A stretch of 64,000 bases of DNA. It comes from Nipponacmea schrenckii (Eukaryota > Mollusca > Gastropoda > Lottiidae). Made by a program: the position numbers and the translations under genes. Under the pieces are notes generated by a model. The model was not told the DNA's origin. It did not search any database and saw only the letters and a program-made list of their open reading frames with translations. Shown piece by piece: positions 49,790 to 60,451 of the stretch (its first letter is position 1; each line of letters starts with the position of its first letter). The stretch spans positions 8,990,001 through 9,054,000 of the forward strand of contig JAUJPP010000012.1 in NCBI GenBank assembly GCA_030562195.1. The letters run 5' to 3'.

Positions 49790-49935
49790 GCCGCATAAAG
49801 CGTTCCGTTCTCGGTCCGAACCAGGCAGCAATAAAATGTGCCCATTGACATTACACAAAATCGTACCGAGAACGTTGCGTTAGGTGAATGTTTTCGGCAC
49901 GCTTGTTAGTGGAACTCTTCTGAAAGAAGTTAGAA
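49790..49935. repeat. dispersed repeat, second copy (partner at 27.8 kb)
   Basis: CCGCATAAAGCGTTCCGTTC, then TCGGTCCGAACC and AATAAAATGTGCCCATTGAC, matching 27817-27950. This copy keeps several CpG sites lost as TG/CA in the 27.8-kb copy. A related phrase (TTTACATAACACAAAATTAT then CGAGTCCGTTCTCGGAACC) lies at 50281-50320, so the element may extend to about 50.36 kb. Confidence 0.6.
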
Positions 49936-50376
49936 ATAACCCTTTATGTCACCCGGATGTTGCAATGGCGCTGGATATAGTTATATTTTACCTTTTTATT
50001 CTTTCTTCGTACGCCACTCTAAAGAAAGAAAAAGTTTGAGTATGAGAGAACCCTGTCGAGCCCAAATTACCCATTCTTTTTATTTGAAAGAAGTGCTAAG
50101 CAACAAATGCAGCGTTACCATACAAGGAGAAAATATATTGTCATGGCGTTTGTTAACTCATATTGTTTACATTTTTCGGGCAGCAACTTTAAAATTTAAG
50201 GGATGATGACGAAATTCCGCGGGAAACGGTCAAGGTCGTCTTTGACACATGCGCAGTTAAGTAGACTCAGACCTTAGTCCGTTTACATAACACAAAATTA
50301 TCGAGTCCGTTCTCGGAACCGTTCCGAGATCATCTTCCCGAGGTAATCCAGAATTGGAACGGAATTAATCCACTAA
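49936..50376. other. gene-free stretch, possible continuation of the dispersed repeat
   Basis: GC-richer than its surroundings near 50.19-50.37 kb (TTCCGCGGGAAACGG, CGGAACCGTTCCGAG). No reading frame is convincing; the 86-codon plus-strand frame at 49946-50206 has no family likeness. Confidence 0.45.
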
Positions 50377-50606
50377 GTATGATGTCATAGATTTATTTAC
50401 CTGCATTACCCCACAAACTATTATGTCATAGATTTATATAGCTACATTACTCCAATAACTATGACGTCATATATTTATATACCTATATTACTCCAATAAT
50501 TATGATGTCATAGATTTATATACCTATTTTACTCCACTAACTATGATGTCATACATTTACATACCTACATTACTCCACTTACTATGATGTCATACATTTA
50601 TATGTA
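50377..50606. repeat. 41-bp minisatellite, left block
   Basis: About five to six units of the same 41-bp repeat as 51045-52300 (TTACTCCACTAACTATGATG then TCATAGATTTATATACC). One unit carries the full palindrome TGACGTCA (about 50463-50470). Confidence 0.95.
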
Positions 50607-51044
50607 GCAGAGGTAATTTTATATTACAGATTTTAAACAAACAGCTCAGATTGCGTTATCATGTATATCTTAGTAAAAATATAAACCTTGTTCATCTCAC
50701 CTTTTAATCACATGTGTACTAATCACAATCAGAAATAAACATTTATAAACATCTTTTCTATAGTCGGGCTTGTTGACTGGGTGAGCACTTTTCTGCTTTC
50801 ATAACAACAGCAACTTAGGCCTTGGTTACCCTCCCTCCGTACCCACAGTCAAGCTTTTGATCTCAAGGATTACACATGTTAATTGTCACCTTCTTACAAT
50901 TAATCGTCTTGTGTTACCTTTGTTGGATATTAAAATTATAGTGTTTTATACTCCTCAGTATAGCAGGTAGCCTATGTGTTTTTAATATAACTTTGTACAT
51001 GGTGGGGCTGTGTAGTTTCAGTTTGTTATTATATATCATATATT
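50607..51044. other. unique segment splitting the 41-bp minisatellite
   Basis: About 440 bp of non-repetitive sequence between the two blocks of the array, beginning GTAGCAGAGGTAATTTTATA. It has no visible inverted ends or target duplication that would prove an insertion, and no coding content. Confidence 0.6.
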
Positions 51045-52300
51045 GGTATAGCTACATTACTCCGCTAACTATGATGTCACACATTCTATATACTTACTAT
51101 GATGCCATACCATTATATCGACATTATCCCACTATGATTTATATCATAGAGTTATTTACCTACATTACTCCACTCACTATGATGTCATACATTTATATAC
51201 CTATATTACTCCACTAACTTTAATGTAATAGATTTATATAGCTACATTACTCCACTAACTTTGATGTCATAGATTTATATAGCTACATTACTCCACTAAC
51301 TATGATGTCATAGATTTATATAGCTACATTACTCCACTAACTTTGATGTCATAGATTTATATACCTACATTTCTCCACTAACTATGATGTCATAGTTTTA
51401 TATAGCTACATTACTCCACTAACTATGATGTCATACATTTATATACCAACATTACTCCACTAACTATGATGTCATACATTTATATACCTAAACATCACTC
51501 CACTAACTATGATGTCATACATTTATATAGCTACATTACTCCACTAACTATGATGTCATACATTTTTATACCTAAACATCACTCCACAAACTATGATGTC
51601 ATACATGTTTATACCAACATTACTCCACTAACTATGATGTCATACATTTATATAGCTACATTACTCCACTAACTATGATGTCATACATTTTTATAACAAC
51701 ATCACTCCACTAACTATGATGTCATAGATTTATACACTACATTACTCCACTAACTATGATGTCATACATTTATATACCTACATTTCTCCACTTACTATGA
51801 TGTCATAGATTTATACACTACATTACTCCACTAACTATGATGTCATACATTTATATACCTACATTACTCCACTAACTATGATGTCATACATTTATATAAC
51901 AACATCACTCCACTAACTATGATGTCATAGATTTATACACTACATTACTCCACTAACTATGATGTCATACATTTATATACCAACATCACTCCACTAACTA
52001 TGATGTCATAGATTTATTTACCTAAACATCACTCCACTAACTATTAAGTCATACATTTATATACCTACACAACTATGATGTCATAGATTTATATACCTAC
52101 ATTACTCCACTATATACCTACATCACTCCACTAACTATGATGTCATAGTTTTATATACCTACATTACTCCACTAACTATAATGTCATAGATTTATATACC
52201 AACATCACTCCACTAACTATGATGTCATACATTTATATACCAACATCACTCCACTAAATATTATGTCATACATTTATATACCTAAAACATCACTCCTATC
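51045..52300. repeat. 41-bp minisatellite, main block, about 30 copies, just upstream of the dapF-like gene
   Basis: Regular 41-bp period (for example GATGTCAT at 51263 and 51304). Nearly every unit contains CTATGATGTCATA, one base from the CREB/ATF palindrome TGACGTCA. Variants affect mainly the AGCTACATT / ACCTACATT / ACCAACATC segment. The array ends about 360 bp before the ATG of the dapF-like gene. Peptides read through it (for example MMSYIYIP repeats) are artefacts. Confidence 0.95.
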
Positions 52301-52660
52301 ACTCCTTCTTTGAGATAATGAGAGATTTAATAGGCGGAAGGATATTTCTAAAAATAGGCGTTTTGTGTGCAGTGACAGTAAGGTGGATATTGATAAAATG
52401 TAGTGGTCTGCTTTCTTTTTGACTAGTTAAAATCTTCATGGTCATGATATATTAAACTTAAGAGAAATTAAGTATTGGCCAGGCTTTCATGTGACATTTA
52501 TTAGATAAAGAAGGTTGAATCTCGTCATTTTACATTGAAGCATATGGCCAATGAATAACCGGTCCAGTTGACGGTAAAATTGTGTCGACGAGTTGATATG
52601 TTGAAATCTATCGACCTGTGGATAAGGTTATGTTGACGAGTTGACTGGTATTCAATTAGA
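52301..52660 (+). promoter_or_regulatory. probable 5' region of the dapF-like gene
   Basis: Non-repetitive 360 bp between the minisatellite and the ATG. A donor-like ACA|GTAAGG at 52378 and an acceptor-like TATTCAATTAG ending at 52659 would allow a non-coding 5' exon spliced just before the ATG; this is inference. A short direct repeat (GTCGACGAGTTGA / GTTGACGAGTTGA) lies about 45 bp apart. No Shine-Dalgarno-like sequence precedes the ATG, as expected for a nuclear gene. Confidence 0.35.
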
Positions 52661-53476
52661 ATGGGTGTGGAAATAAAGTTTGTGAAATACCAGGGAGCTG
52701 GAAATGATTTTGTTTTAGTGGATATGATGGGGAAAAATACAGAATTAAACGACGATATAAGGAAAGGAATGTGTGACAGACGTTTTGGTATTGGTGCTGA
52801 TGGAGTACTGGTGATCTTAGTTAGTGCAATAGCTCATTTTAAACTTATATACTACAACTCTGATGGATGTTTAGGCAGCTTGTGTGGTAATGGGTCGAGA
52901 TGCAGTTTAGCATATTATTTAAGTAAATCTCAATGTAAAGATACGAGTATTCGATTTGAATGTAATGGTAGAATTTATGAAGGAAGTCACGTGAAAGGAA
53001 ATATTTATCAACTAAACATGAGTGACATTAAAACGGCGGATATAATGACCATAGATAAAGATAATTTCTTTATCAACACAGGTTCACCACATCATGTACG
53101 CTATGTAAATGGTTTGGACGATAAAGACATTAGGGCGCTGGGATTAAAGGTACGAACTAATAGTTATGAAAAGGAAGGTTGCAACATTAACTTTTGTGAG
53201 GAACTGTCAAATGGCGAATTGAAGGTCCGGACTTATGAACGAGGAGTTGAAGACGAAACACTGGCTTGTGGAACTGGGGCTACAGCTGTCGCCTTGGTAA
53301 CACACCAAAGATTGAACGACAAAAATGATGACTCAATAACCTCCTGTTTTTCATATGATATACTGATGCCTGGTGGAAAGTTAACTGTAAAATTTGATGC
53401 TACAGCAGAACTGTATTCTAATATACATCTAGTAGGTCCGGCTTTAATGGTATTTACTGGTGCTTATGCCATTTAG
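52661..53476 (+). CDS. dapF: diaminopimelate epimerase-like protein, single exon
   Basis: DapF interconverts LL- and meso-2,6-diaminopimelate by a cofactor-free two-cysteine mechanism in bacterial and plant lysine and peptidoglycan synthesis. This 271-residue frame has the usual length and all landmarks: YQGAGNDFV (Asn15), RRFGIGADGV (41-49), LCGNGSRC with the first catalytic Cys75, NTGSPHHV (139-146), GCNINF (173-178), YERGVEDETLACGTGA with the second catalytic Cys203, and the end PGGKLTV...GPALMVFTG. The RGVEDETL form is what I associate with Bacteroidetes-type enzymes. Odd points: before Cys75 the usual DG(S/N)E.. reads DGCLGS, so the common Glu is lost, and extra cysteines occur. An in-frame TGA lies upstream, supporting this ATG. 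The neighbours are animal-type repeats and there is no bacterial operon. Animals lack the DAP pathway, so this is probably an old horizontal transfer; its substrate today is unknown. Confidence 0.93.
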   Translation: MGVEIKFVKYQGAGNDFVLVDMMGKNTELNDDIRKGMCDRRFGIGADGVLVILVSAIAHFKLIYYNSDGCLGSLCGNGSRCSLAYYLSKSQCKDTSIRFECNGRIYEGSHVKGNIYQLNMSDIKTADIMTIDKDNFFINTGSPHHVRYVNGLDDKDIRALGLKVRTNSYEKEGCNINFCEELSNGELKVRTYERGVEDETLACGTGATAVALVTHQRLNDKNDDSITSCFSYDILMPGGKLTVKFDATAELYSNIHLVGPALMVFTGAYAI

Positions 53477-54388
53477 AAAACCCACCCACATTACTGTGAT
53501 ATATTTTACCAATTTGGTGCTTTAAATTACGTATATCATAGAATGTAATACTTCACAGACATATGTCATGTGGAAGAAAATAGAATGGCAGAGCTTTGCA
53601 CTCTCACTTTGAGGTTTATCTCATATTTATTTAAAATGTTAGCTGGAAATCATACTCGTTATGTAGGTTGTGGCGAGTAAGGTCAATAGAAATGTCAATA
53701 CACTAAGAATTGGATGGAGCTTATGGCTGCATAAATGATGAAGTTCTCTTTGAATTCTGGAGATTAGGAATGACCATTAGAATAAGGGAGTAGATAAGCC
53801 TGCTTTTCGTGTAAGATGACACATATATCTAATTTAAAACAAACTTTCAGAAATAAACTTGACTGTTCATGTCGGAAGAGATCAACCATTACTAATACAC
53901 GGTCGACATTAAGATGGAATCTCTGATGGACCAATTATAGAATTTTACTGTCTAATGGAATGTTGACAAGGTAGCATGGAACACGCAATTTTTGTGTTAC
54001 GGGAAGTCATTTGATTAGGTTGAAACAGATTAGAATTCTAATAATAGAAACAAACAAATACAAACCATAAAATTTCACAGTTTCCAGTCATACAATTTTA
54101 TTGACTTTACTGTTCACCTTATTCTATACATGATTTATAATCAGACAAGAGTGCACTTCATCGATTGTTTAAGTTTGTAGATAAGCACACTGTCATTTTA
54201 TCATTCCCATTCTATTTATTCTTTTGTCATATTCAATTACACCAATGTGATTTAGACTGAAATATATTGATATCACTCTACTATCAAATATCGGCTTGTG
54301 TCCAAGTATTAGCATTAGCTATTTCAATTTTTTTTACAGGTTTTGTGAAAAATGTGAAATCAATGTTACAAAAAAGCGATGGCAATCG
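53477..54388. other. 3' flank of the dapF-like gene and gene-free stretch
   Basis: Contains AATAAA at 53852-53857 on the plus strand, about 375 nt past the stop, a reasonable poly(A)-signal candidate. Otherwise AT-rich, with no gene or repeat seen before the TIR element. Confidence 0.45.
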
Positions 54389-55552
54389 TTATACGCCCAC
54401 TTTTATAATAGCAGACGATTTGTGACAAAAGGTTACAAGAGTTATCGGTAATGAGACAGTTTCTTGATTTTCAATTAAAGTTCATCCTTGGGTGATTAGA
54501 AATATTCAAAATAAATCTAAAAATCCACCAAGAAACCAGCTCTTTATCGTGCCCATAAAGAAACCAAAAACAGGAGCAGACCCGTTTTCATGAACAAGGG
54601 CAATTACTCCTATTGATTGTCTTTCAATTGCTCTGATATTCAAAAGGTTCCATGCTTGGATGATTACAAAGACTCACACCAAGTTTCGTCAAAATCAATC
54701 AAGAAACCAACTCTCTATCATGTCCACAAGAATCCAAGAACAAGGGCAATAACCCATAGTAAATTTTCGATTGGTTTGAGTGATTACAAACACTCACACC
54801 AAATAATATCAAAATCCACCTAGAAACCATTTATGTATCATGTCCACATAGAATTCAAGAACAAGGACCATAACTCATAGTAAATTATTTTCAATTAGTT
54901 AAATTTTAAAGATGGTTTATCCTTAAGTAATTACAAACAGTCACACCAAATACCATGAAAAAAACCATTGAAAAACATGCTCTCTATCGTGTCCTATAGA
55001 ATTCAAGAACAAAGGCAGACGCTTTTTTCTTGAACAAGGGCAATAAATATTTCTCGACTGATCCTATTTTCGATAGCTTTCATCCTTGGGTTATAACAAA
55101 CCCTCACACCAAGTTAAGTCCAAATCCATCGAGAAACAAGCTCTCTATCGTGTCTACAAAAACAAATTTAGAACAAGGGCAATAACTTATAGTAAATATA
55201 TTGGATTGATCTAAGTTTTAATAGGGTTCATACCAAAAAATCACATCAATTTTTGTCAAAATCCACCAAGAAACCAGCTTCCAGAAAAGAATTTAATAAT
55301 CAAGACAGACGCGTTTTTAAAAACAAAACAAAACAAGCTGTCTATCGTGTCCACAATGAATTTAAGAACAAGGGCAATAACTCCGAAAATATTTTTCGAT
55401 CGGTGTCATTTTTAATAGGGTTCATCCTTGGGTGATTACAAAGAGTCACACCAAGTTTCGTTAAATCCATTAAGAAACCAGCCACAATTGTGGACGGACG
55501 GACAGACAGGGGTGACGACTATATACACCCACATTAATGTGTGGGCGTATAA
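54389..55552. mobile_element. TIR/tandem-monomer element, copy E, with perfect 12-bp ends
   Basis: Begins TTATACGCCCAC (54389-54400) and ends with the exact inverse GTGGGCGTATAA (55541-55552), preceded by GGACGGACGGACAGACAGGG then GTGACGAC. In between are about seven monomers of about 120-150 bp with TCACACCAAGTTTCGTCAAA, ATCAAGAAACCA.CTCTCTAT, CGTGTCCA and AAGAACAAGGGCAATAAC. The ends are those of copies A-D but the monomers are clearly different in sequence. Non-coding; open frames of 60-68 codons inside are artefacts. Confidence 0.92.
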
Positions 55553-57203
55553 AAAGGCAAATGAATGAGTGTTTCATAACCATCCATTAGCCTAATGTCA
55601 TTAGCTATTGAGTGCAATTTGTATTCAATAATTTATCATTTCTGACTAGACGTGAAACACCTTATGCCAATTCTTGTCTACGTGCATGGCTTCGATGCTA
55701 CTCTGAGATAGTTTGATCTATTGTTTATTTGTGTACTATTTATAAGTCTGGTATGTATCTATTAGAAAGATATATATATCAAGTACAAAGATTAAAAAGT
55801 TACTTGACACTCTTCACTTGAACCTTTAATTATAATAGGAAAAACAATATCGAAGAAGTCCATTAATAAATAGATTACCTGTACTTGTCAATAAATTTGG
55901 CTCATTTAACTTAATTATAGTCTAATGCGGTATATTATACGAATCAATACCTTTTCTTTAATCATTTTCTTCTGAACTAACTTTACGTCAGGATTTAATA
56001 AAGGATAACGCACCAGTTGTAGATCAGCTACATCTTTAATGTATTTGTTTTTCTTTTATTCATCTTATTCTTTCTCACACCTTCAAATTCCCATGCTTGA
56101 ATTTATTCCTTATAATCTACATTGGAAACTACAATGGTGATATAAACAAAATTTGTTTGAAAAAAAGATTTCAATTAAGATCGAGGACTTGAAATATGCT
56201 GTTAGATCTTTATCCATTAGCTTTAACGTACATTCAGTTTTTTCATATATAGAAATTTAAAAAATTCTCAAAACCTTGTTAAGACACTTTATTTTCCATC
56301 ATACGCATTCCTATTACTGATCAGGTTAACATTATCTGAACGAAATGGTTTAAGCCACTTCAAGTTTTAGTGAAAATTAATTGAGATTAGAAAAATATAT
56401 ACACTACCAGTTGATTTTCACTAGCGGGGGTATTGTTGGTCGATTCCTTTACATATATCTTGAAAAGAATAAGACGAGGTTTAATTGCATAATATTTAAT
56501 GTTATTCCACGGCCAGTGTTTACGTGTCAACCAATTTCATCTCAAACAGCTTCTATCTAATGACGATGGCCAAGTATTCCTGGTGCACAAAGGTTTTAGC
56601 TTTCTTAAAGACATTGAGTGTTATCATGTTTAAGCTCCAAGTTAAAGTCACAATAAACACTTTCAGTAGCGGAGCAATGAAGCTAAATACTTCAAGATAA
56701 CTCTTTTACGGTACATTTAAGACAACCTAAACCCATAACAAATCTTATGTTGTATCGTAAAGCACAATTCTGTCGGCGATTTCTATTTCATATTATTGTT
56801 TGACCATTAGTTTGTTCGGAATATGAATGAGAAAGATTGCACAGGGATCGGCGTAACCCAAAAAGTAATTTGTTAAAAATATAGCAGTTATTGTTTTTCT
56901 AACACCTATTGAAGAGAGTGTCGTGTAGAGAGATTTATAGAATAATTATTACAAAGTTTAAAACTCTTGATCTCTATACAGTAGGACGGCACGTGTCCTC
57001 GTTCAATCCGGATGTCAAACCAGAAAGTAAATATTAGGAGCTAACACTACACTGATACAGAAGTCCTCGACCTAATAGAATTTTATCGACCTATCAAGTC
57101 TCCCTTTATATTGAAAGAAGATTTTATTGATAATCTTATGCAAGTTATGGAATAAATAAAAAAATGTTTTTAAAGCTTCGGAGTAAATTCATGTTGAAGG
57201 TCA
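55553..57203. other. gene-free stretch upstream of the orphan first exon
   Basis: AT-rich. The last 250 bp (CGGCACGTGTCCTCGTTCAA, then TCCGGATG near 56.98-57.02 kb) is slightly GC-richer and may hold the promoter or 5' UTR of the plus-strand gene that starts at 57204. Nothing else seen. Confidence 0.45.
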
Positions 57204-57380
57204 ATGGATACTCTCCAAAGAACAGCAGATATTTTATCCAAGAAAATTGCAAAACGATCGATAAGTCCCAGTCGTTCAAAGCTTCCGATTGACTACTATT
57301 CTTCACAACAACCAACAGGACACACTGTCAGTCTTGTAACATTCTGTGATTCCAAGCAACGTGAAATCATCACAGTACAA
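57204..57380 (+). CDS. first coding exon of an unrecognised gene
   Basis: ATG at 57204 with an in-frame TGA two codons upstream. The exon runs open for 59 codons to a donor CAA|GTATGA at 57380. The peptide starts MDTLQRTADILSKKIAKRSI, continues SPSRSKLPIDYY and ends TVSLVTFCDSKQREIITVQ. Composition and GC are coding-like and unlike the AT-rich surroundings. It has no signal peptide. The basic Ser-rich segment (KRSISPSRSK) could be a phosphorylation or localisation region; that is inference. I do not recognise the family. The following exons lie to the right, perhaps beyond the window. Confidence 0.6.
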
Positions 57381-58244
57381 GTATGAATGGATCGACATAA
57401 TGCTGTTGTATAGTAAAAATATTATCATAGTAAAGTGAGCGTTTAACTTTCATGTTTAAACGGTGCTATGTATATTATCTTTATATGCAAGTGATACAGG
57501 ACTGAGATAATATAAGATAAGAACTATAGCGGTGGAAGTGGTTTATTTATTATAAGGTGCAGGTAAGTGGAATGACACCGTTCTTATTATGTCATCTATT
57601 CTTATTTGATTCCATGGAACACCAGTGCTCATTGTTGATCTTTCATTTGCGTGTTTATAATGGCATTTGCTGAATAGGGTTACGAATGCATAATTTGCTC
57701 TTACAAACTTGACACACTTTTGGAAAAAATTCTATACAAAATTGCAATCTTTCAAATGAGTAACATGAAAAGCTTAATGAAAATATAAATGATTTCCAGA
57801 GACTCGGAGAAAAATTAATTAACATCAATAGGAGATTAGCTCAAGTTTGTGCAAACAACATATACCATGTGATTTGTGCATAGATGCACCAAAGTCTAAT
57901 TTACTAAAACGGATGATTCATAGCCTAGAGAGTTGGTGCTAAGAAATATAAGTAAGAAAATGCATTATAATGAACTGGTTAAAGACCTCCTTCTAGTAAA
58001 ATATCTTAGTGCTTGTTACAATGACTCAATAATGTCATGAATAATATTGGACCATATGATTCCAAGTGCTTTTAGAAAAAATAAAATAATATTCGCAATT
58101 TGCAATCTTGAAAAAAAGATTGTGCTCTTAAGTAAACACGAACATCAATTATCAAAGATGAAAATTTCTCATTTAAGGAACTTCATAATTCACTTGAATT
58201 AACACGTGATTGTTTCTCAATGAAGAGCAAAAAGTGAAAGATTT
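57381..58244. other. gene-free stretch, probably intron
   Basis: Presumably intron of the gene starting at 57204. The stretch 57.79-58.23 kb has short broken frames of mixed composition but no continuous frame or splice pair. Confidence 0.4.
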
Positions 58245-58450
58245 CATAGATGTTTAGATGCAAACCAAGTTTCAATCGAATCGGATATAAATTGTACCAT
58301 CTATCGTACCTACAACTCAAGAACAATAACCCACAAGGCGTTTATCCGATTATTGTTATATTATAACCTGACCGAGATCTCATCCAAATTTATACATGCA
58401 TTCCAGGTTTCATCAATTCCTATATCCTCTATTATGTGTATAAGGGTTGT
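58245..58450. mobile_element. relic of the TIR/tandem-monomer family
   Basis: AACCAAGTTTCAATCGAATC, ACCATCTATCGTACCTACAA, CTCAAGAACAATAACCCA and CTGACCGAGATCTCATCCAA are decayed versions of the monomer phrases in copies C-E. Neither inverted end is visible. Confidence 0.6.
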
Positions 58451-60348
58451 CTGTCCACTATTGCAAATGGGTGAAAAAAAAAAGCAAACCCTTTCATTAC
58501 GATTCCTGCTTTGAAAGTTTCGTCAGGATGATACGACTGTAAAGTTTGCTATCTTGATTATAAATAGAACTTAAAACAGATGTGTTTTAGTTGTCCATAG
58601 ATTCGTGGCATTTAAGCGCTTTTCCTTAACCTTGTTGTTCTCCACTTCCATCTATGATAATGACACAAAATGACAGAGTTAGCGAATAACATTTCATTAA
58701 AAGGCTCTTGTATCTCAGTTTGTGATATTAGCTGAAATAAAGAGATGTTATATAAAATTTGGTAGTTTCTAGTTATTTTAATGTTTTATAATATCTTTTA
58801 TCTAAATTATATAGTGAAATGGAACTGTTGATTTTTATTATGATATAACTAGAATAGATTGTATATTATGTATATATGACTAAAATAAATAGTCTCAGAC
58901 TTGTTGAATTGTTATAAACGTCATTACTTCATTAGACAAAACCTATATAGTTGCATAATAACCCACATATTATCAAGTCTAATATCGTTTTAACACCTGC
59001 ATAGTATATAAAGGATCAAGTATAGTCGAACAAAGCTTTTTATGCACATCTTTAGTTCATTTCATATAAATAACAAATAACATGTACATATAATGTATAA
59101 GTTAAAAAGAGTATAAAAATGTCTGTTAAAAGTTAATGATAGTTTTGAAAGAAATATAATATGAAATCCATTCCACTTTCTATATGAATTATTTAATTGC
59201 CGACATGTTTCAATCAAATTTTCATGACAAAATACACAATATATATATATATATATATATGTATGTATATATTACTCATACACAGTTAGCCTAATGTGTA
59301 AAATATTTGACTGATTCAATTCTCTAATAGCCTGCAATGTTATCATATTTTATCATACTGCAATACGATGCCTTTGTCTATTGGAATTGTAATGCATTCC
59401 AACAAGGATATGATGTTCACCCTAAAAAAATTCATAACCTAAATACAAACTATCGAGCTTATATTGAAGTATAAAAAGTATAGTATTTGTAATCATGAAC
59501 ATAACTATATTATACCTAAAAACGTTGTAATGTTTATGATTTGAATCACTCATAGGTGTATACAAAATATCCTTCTTAGACTTTAATTAACTGAAATTTC
59601 TTTTTTTGGGAACAAATTTTATTTTTTAATTGGAAATTTTTAATAGACTTATGTCATGGACGTATTTCTAATTATGATTTAATGTATAATAGGAATAGTA
59701 CCAACAGCTGTTGTCAGTTGGAATATCCAATTGAGATAAACTAAATGACTTGCTGAGTGAATATATATTAAATTGATATAAAATATCCTATAGATTCTGT
59801 CCGTAAGTATAACGTTCAATATATTTTTTTCAAAATCATGTCGACTTTGCTGAATTTATTCCTTGCACTCTCCGAAATAGGCTACTATTGTATATAGTAT
59901 TTCGCATTTGTGTGCGGAACAATAGATTTTAAGTCAGGTTAAAGTAGATTGATCAACCAATTTCAATTAACTACAAACCTTATTTATAAATATTATTGAA
60001 AAAATGGTCTAATTGACCTCATTATTAATCAAGAAATCAAATAATCAAGGACGGTTTTTATAAATTTAATACGAAAGGACATAATGGACACAATTTTGAA
60101 AGCCCGAACAGATTACTGTTCTATGATTGACTCGGCCATTTTAAAATGATTATTTCCTCTTTAAGCATTCAAATGAAATGACCTGTGGTATTTGTATTGA
60201 TTCAGTAGAGTTCAGATCAATAGCTTCTACCAATTACTACGTTTTTTTACTTCGGATAAGTTTCCAAGAGAACATCTACTGACGGTGGTCTCATTTAAGT
60301 GTCAACTTAATCTGTGTCTGCATATGTATCTAATGTAGTGTTAATGAG
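58451..60348. other. gene-free stretch
   Basis: Very AT-rich. Contains an (AT)n microsatellite (59239-59261, followed by GTATGTATAT). No exon or transposon seen. Confidence 0.5.
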
Positions 60349-60451
60349 AAAACCGAAGATTTTGGTGATCTTGACTGCACTGAAGATAGTAATCATCGAG
60401 ACCTTGAGGAGCTTGATAGAGGAAACAAGTTTCTCAATTATATTATAAGAG
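60349..60451 (+). CDS. candidate second exon of the 57.2-kb gene, doubtful
   Basis: An open stretch encoding KTEDFGDLDCTEDSNHRDLE, then ELDRGNKFLNYIIR, ending at a donor-like AGAG|GTACAA. Composition is acidic and protein-like. With an acceptor at GAG (60346-60348) it would be phase-compatible with the exon ending at 57380; the nearby TAG (60336-60338) would not be. The polypyrimidine tract is poor and no family is recognised. Confidence 0.25.

Noticed and set aside
51466..51672. Frame with MMSYIYIP repeats
   Set aside because: Reads through the 41-bp minisatellite; period and composition explain it.
52661..53476. Bacterial contamination as explanation of dapF
   Set aside because: The gene lies between minisatellite and TIR repeats with family members elsewhere in the window, has no operon or Shine-Dalgarno context, and its base composition matches local exons; only read-level data could reopen this.
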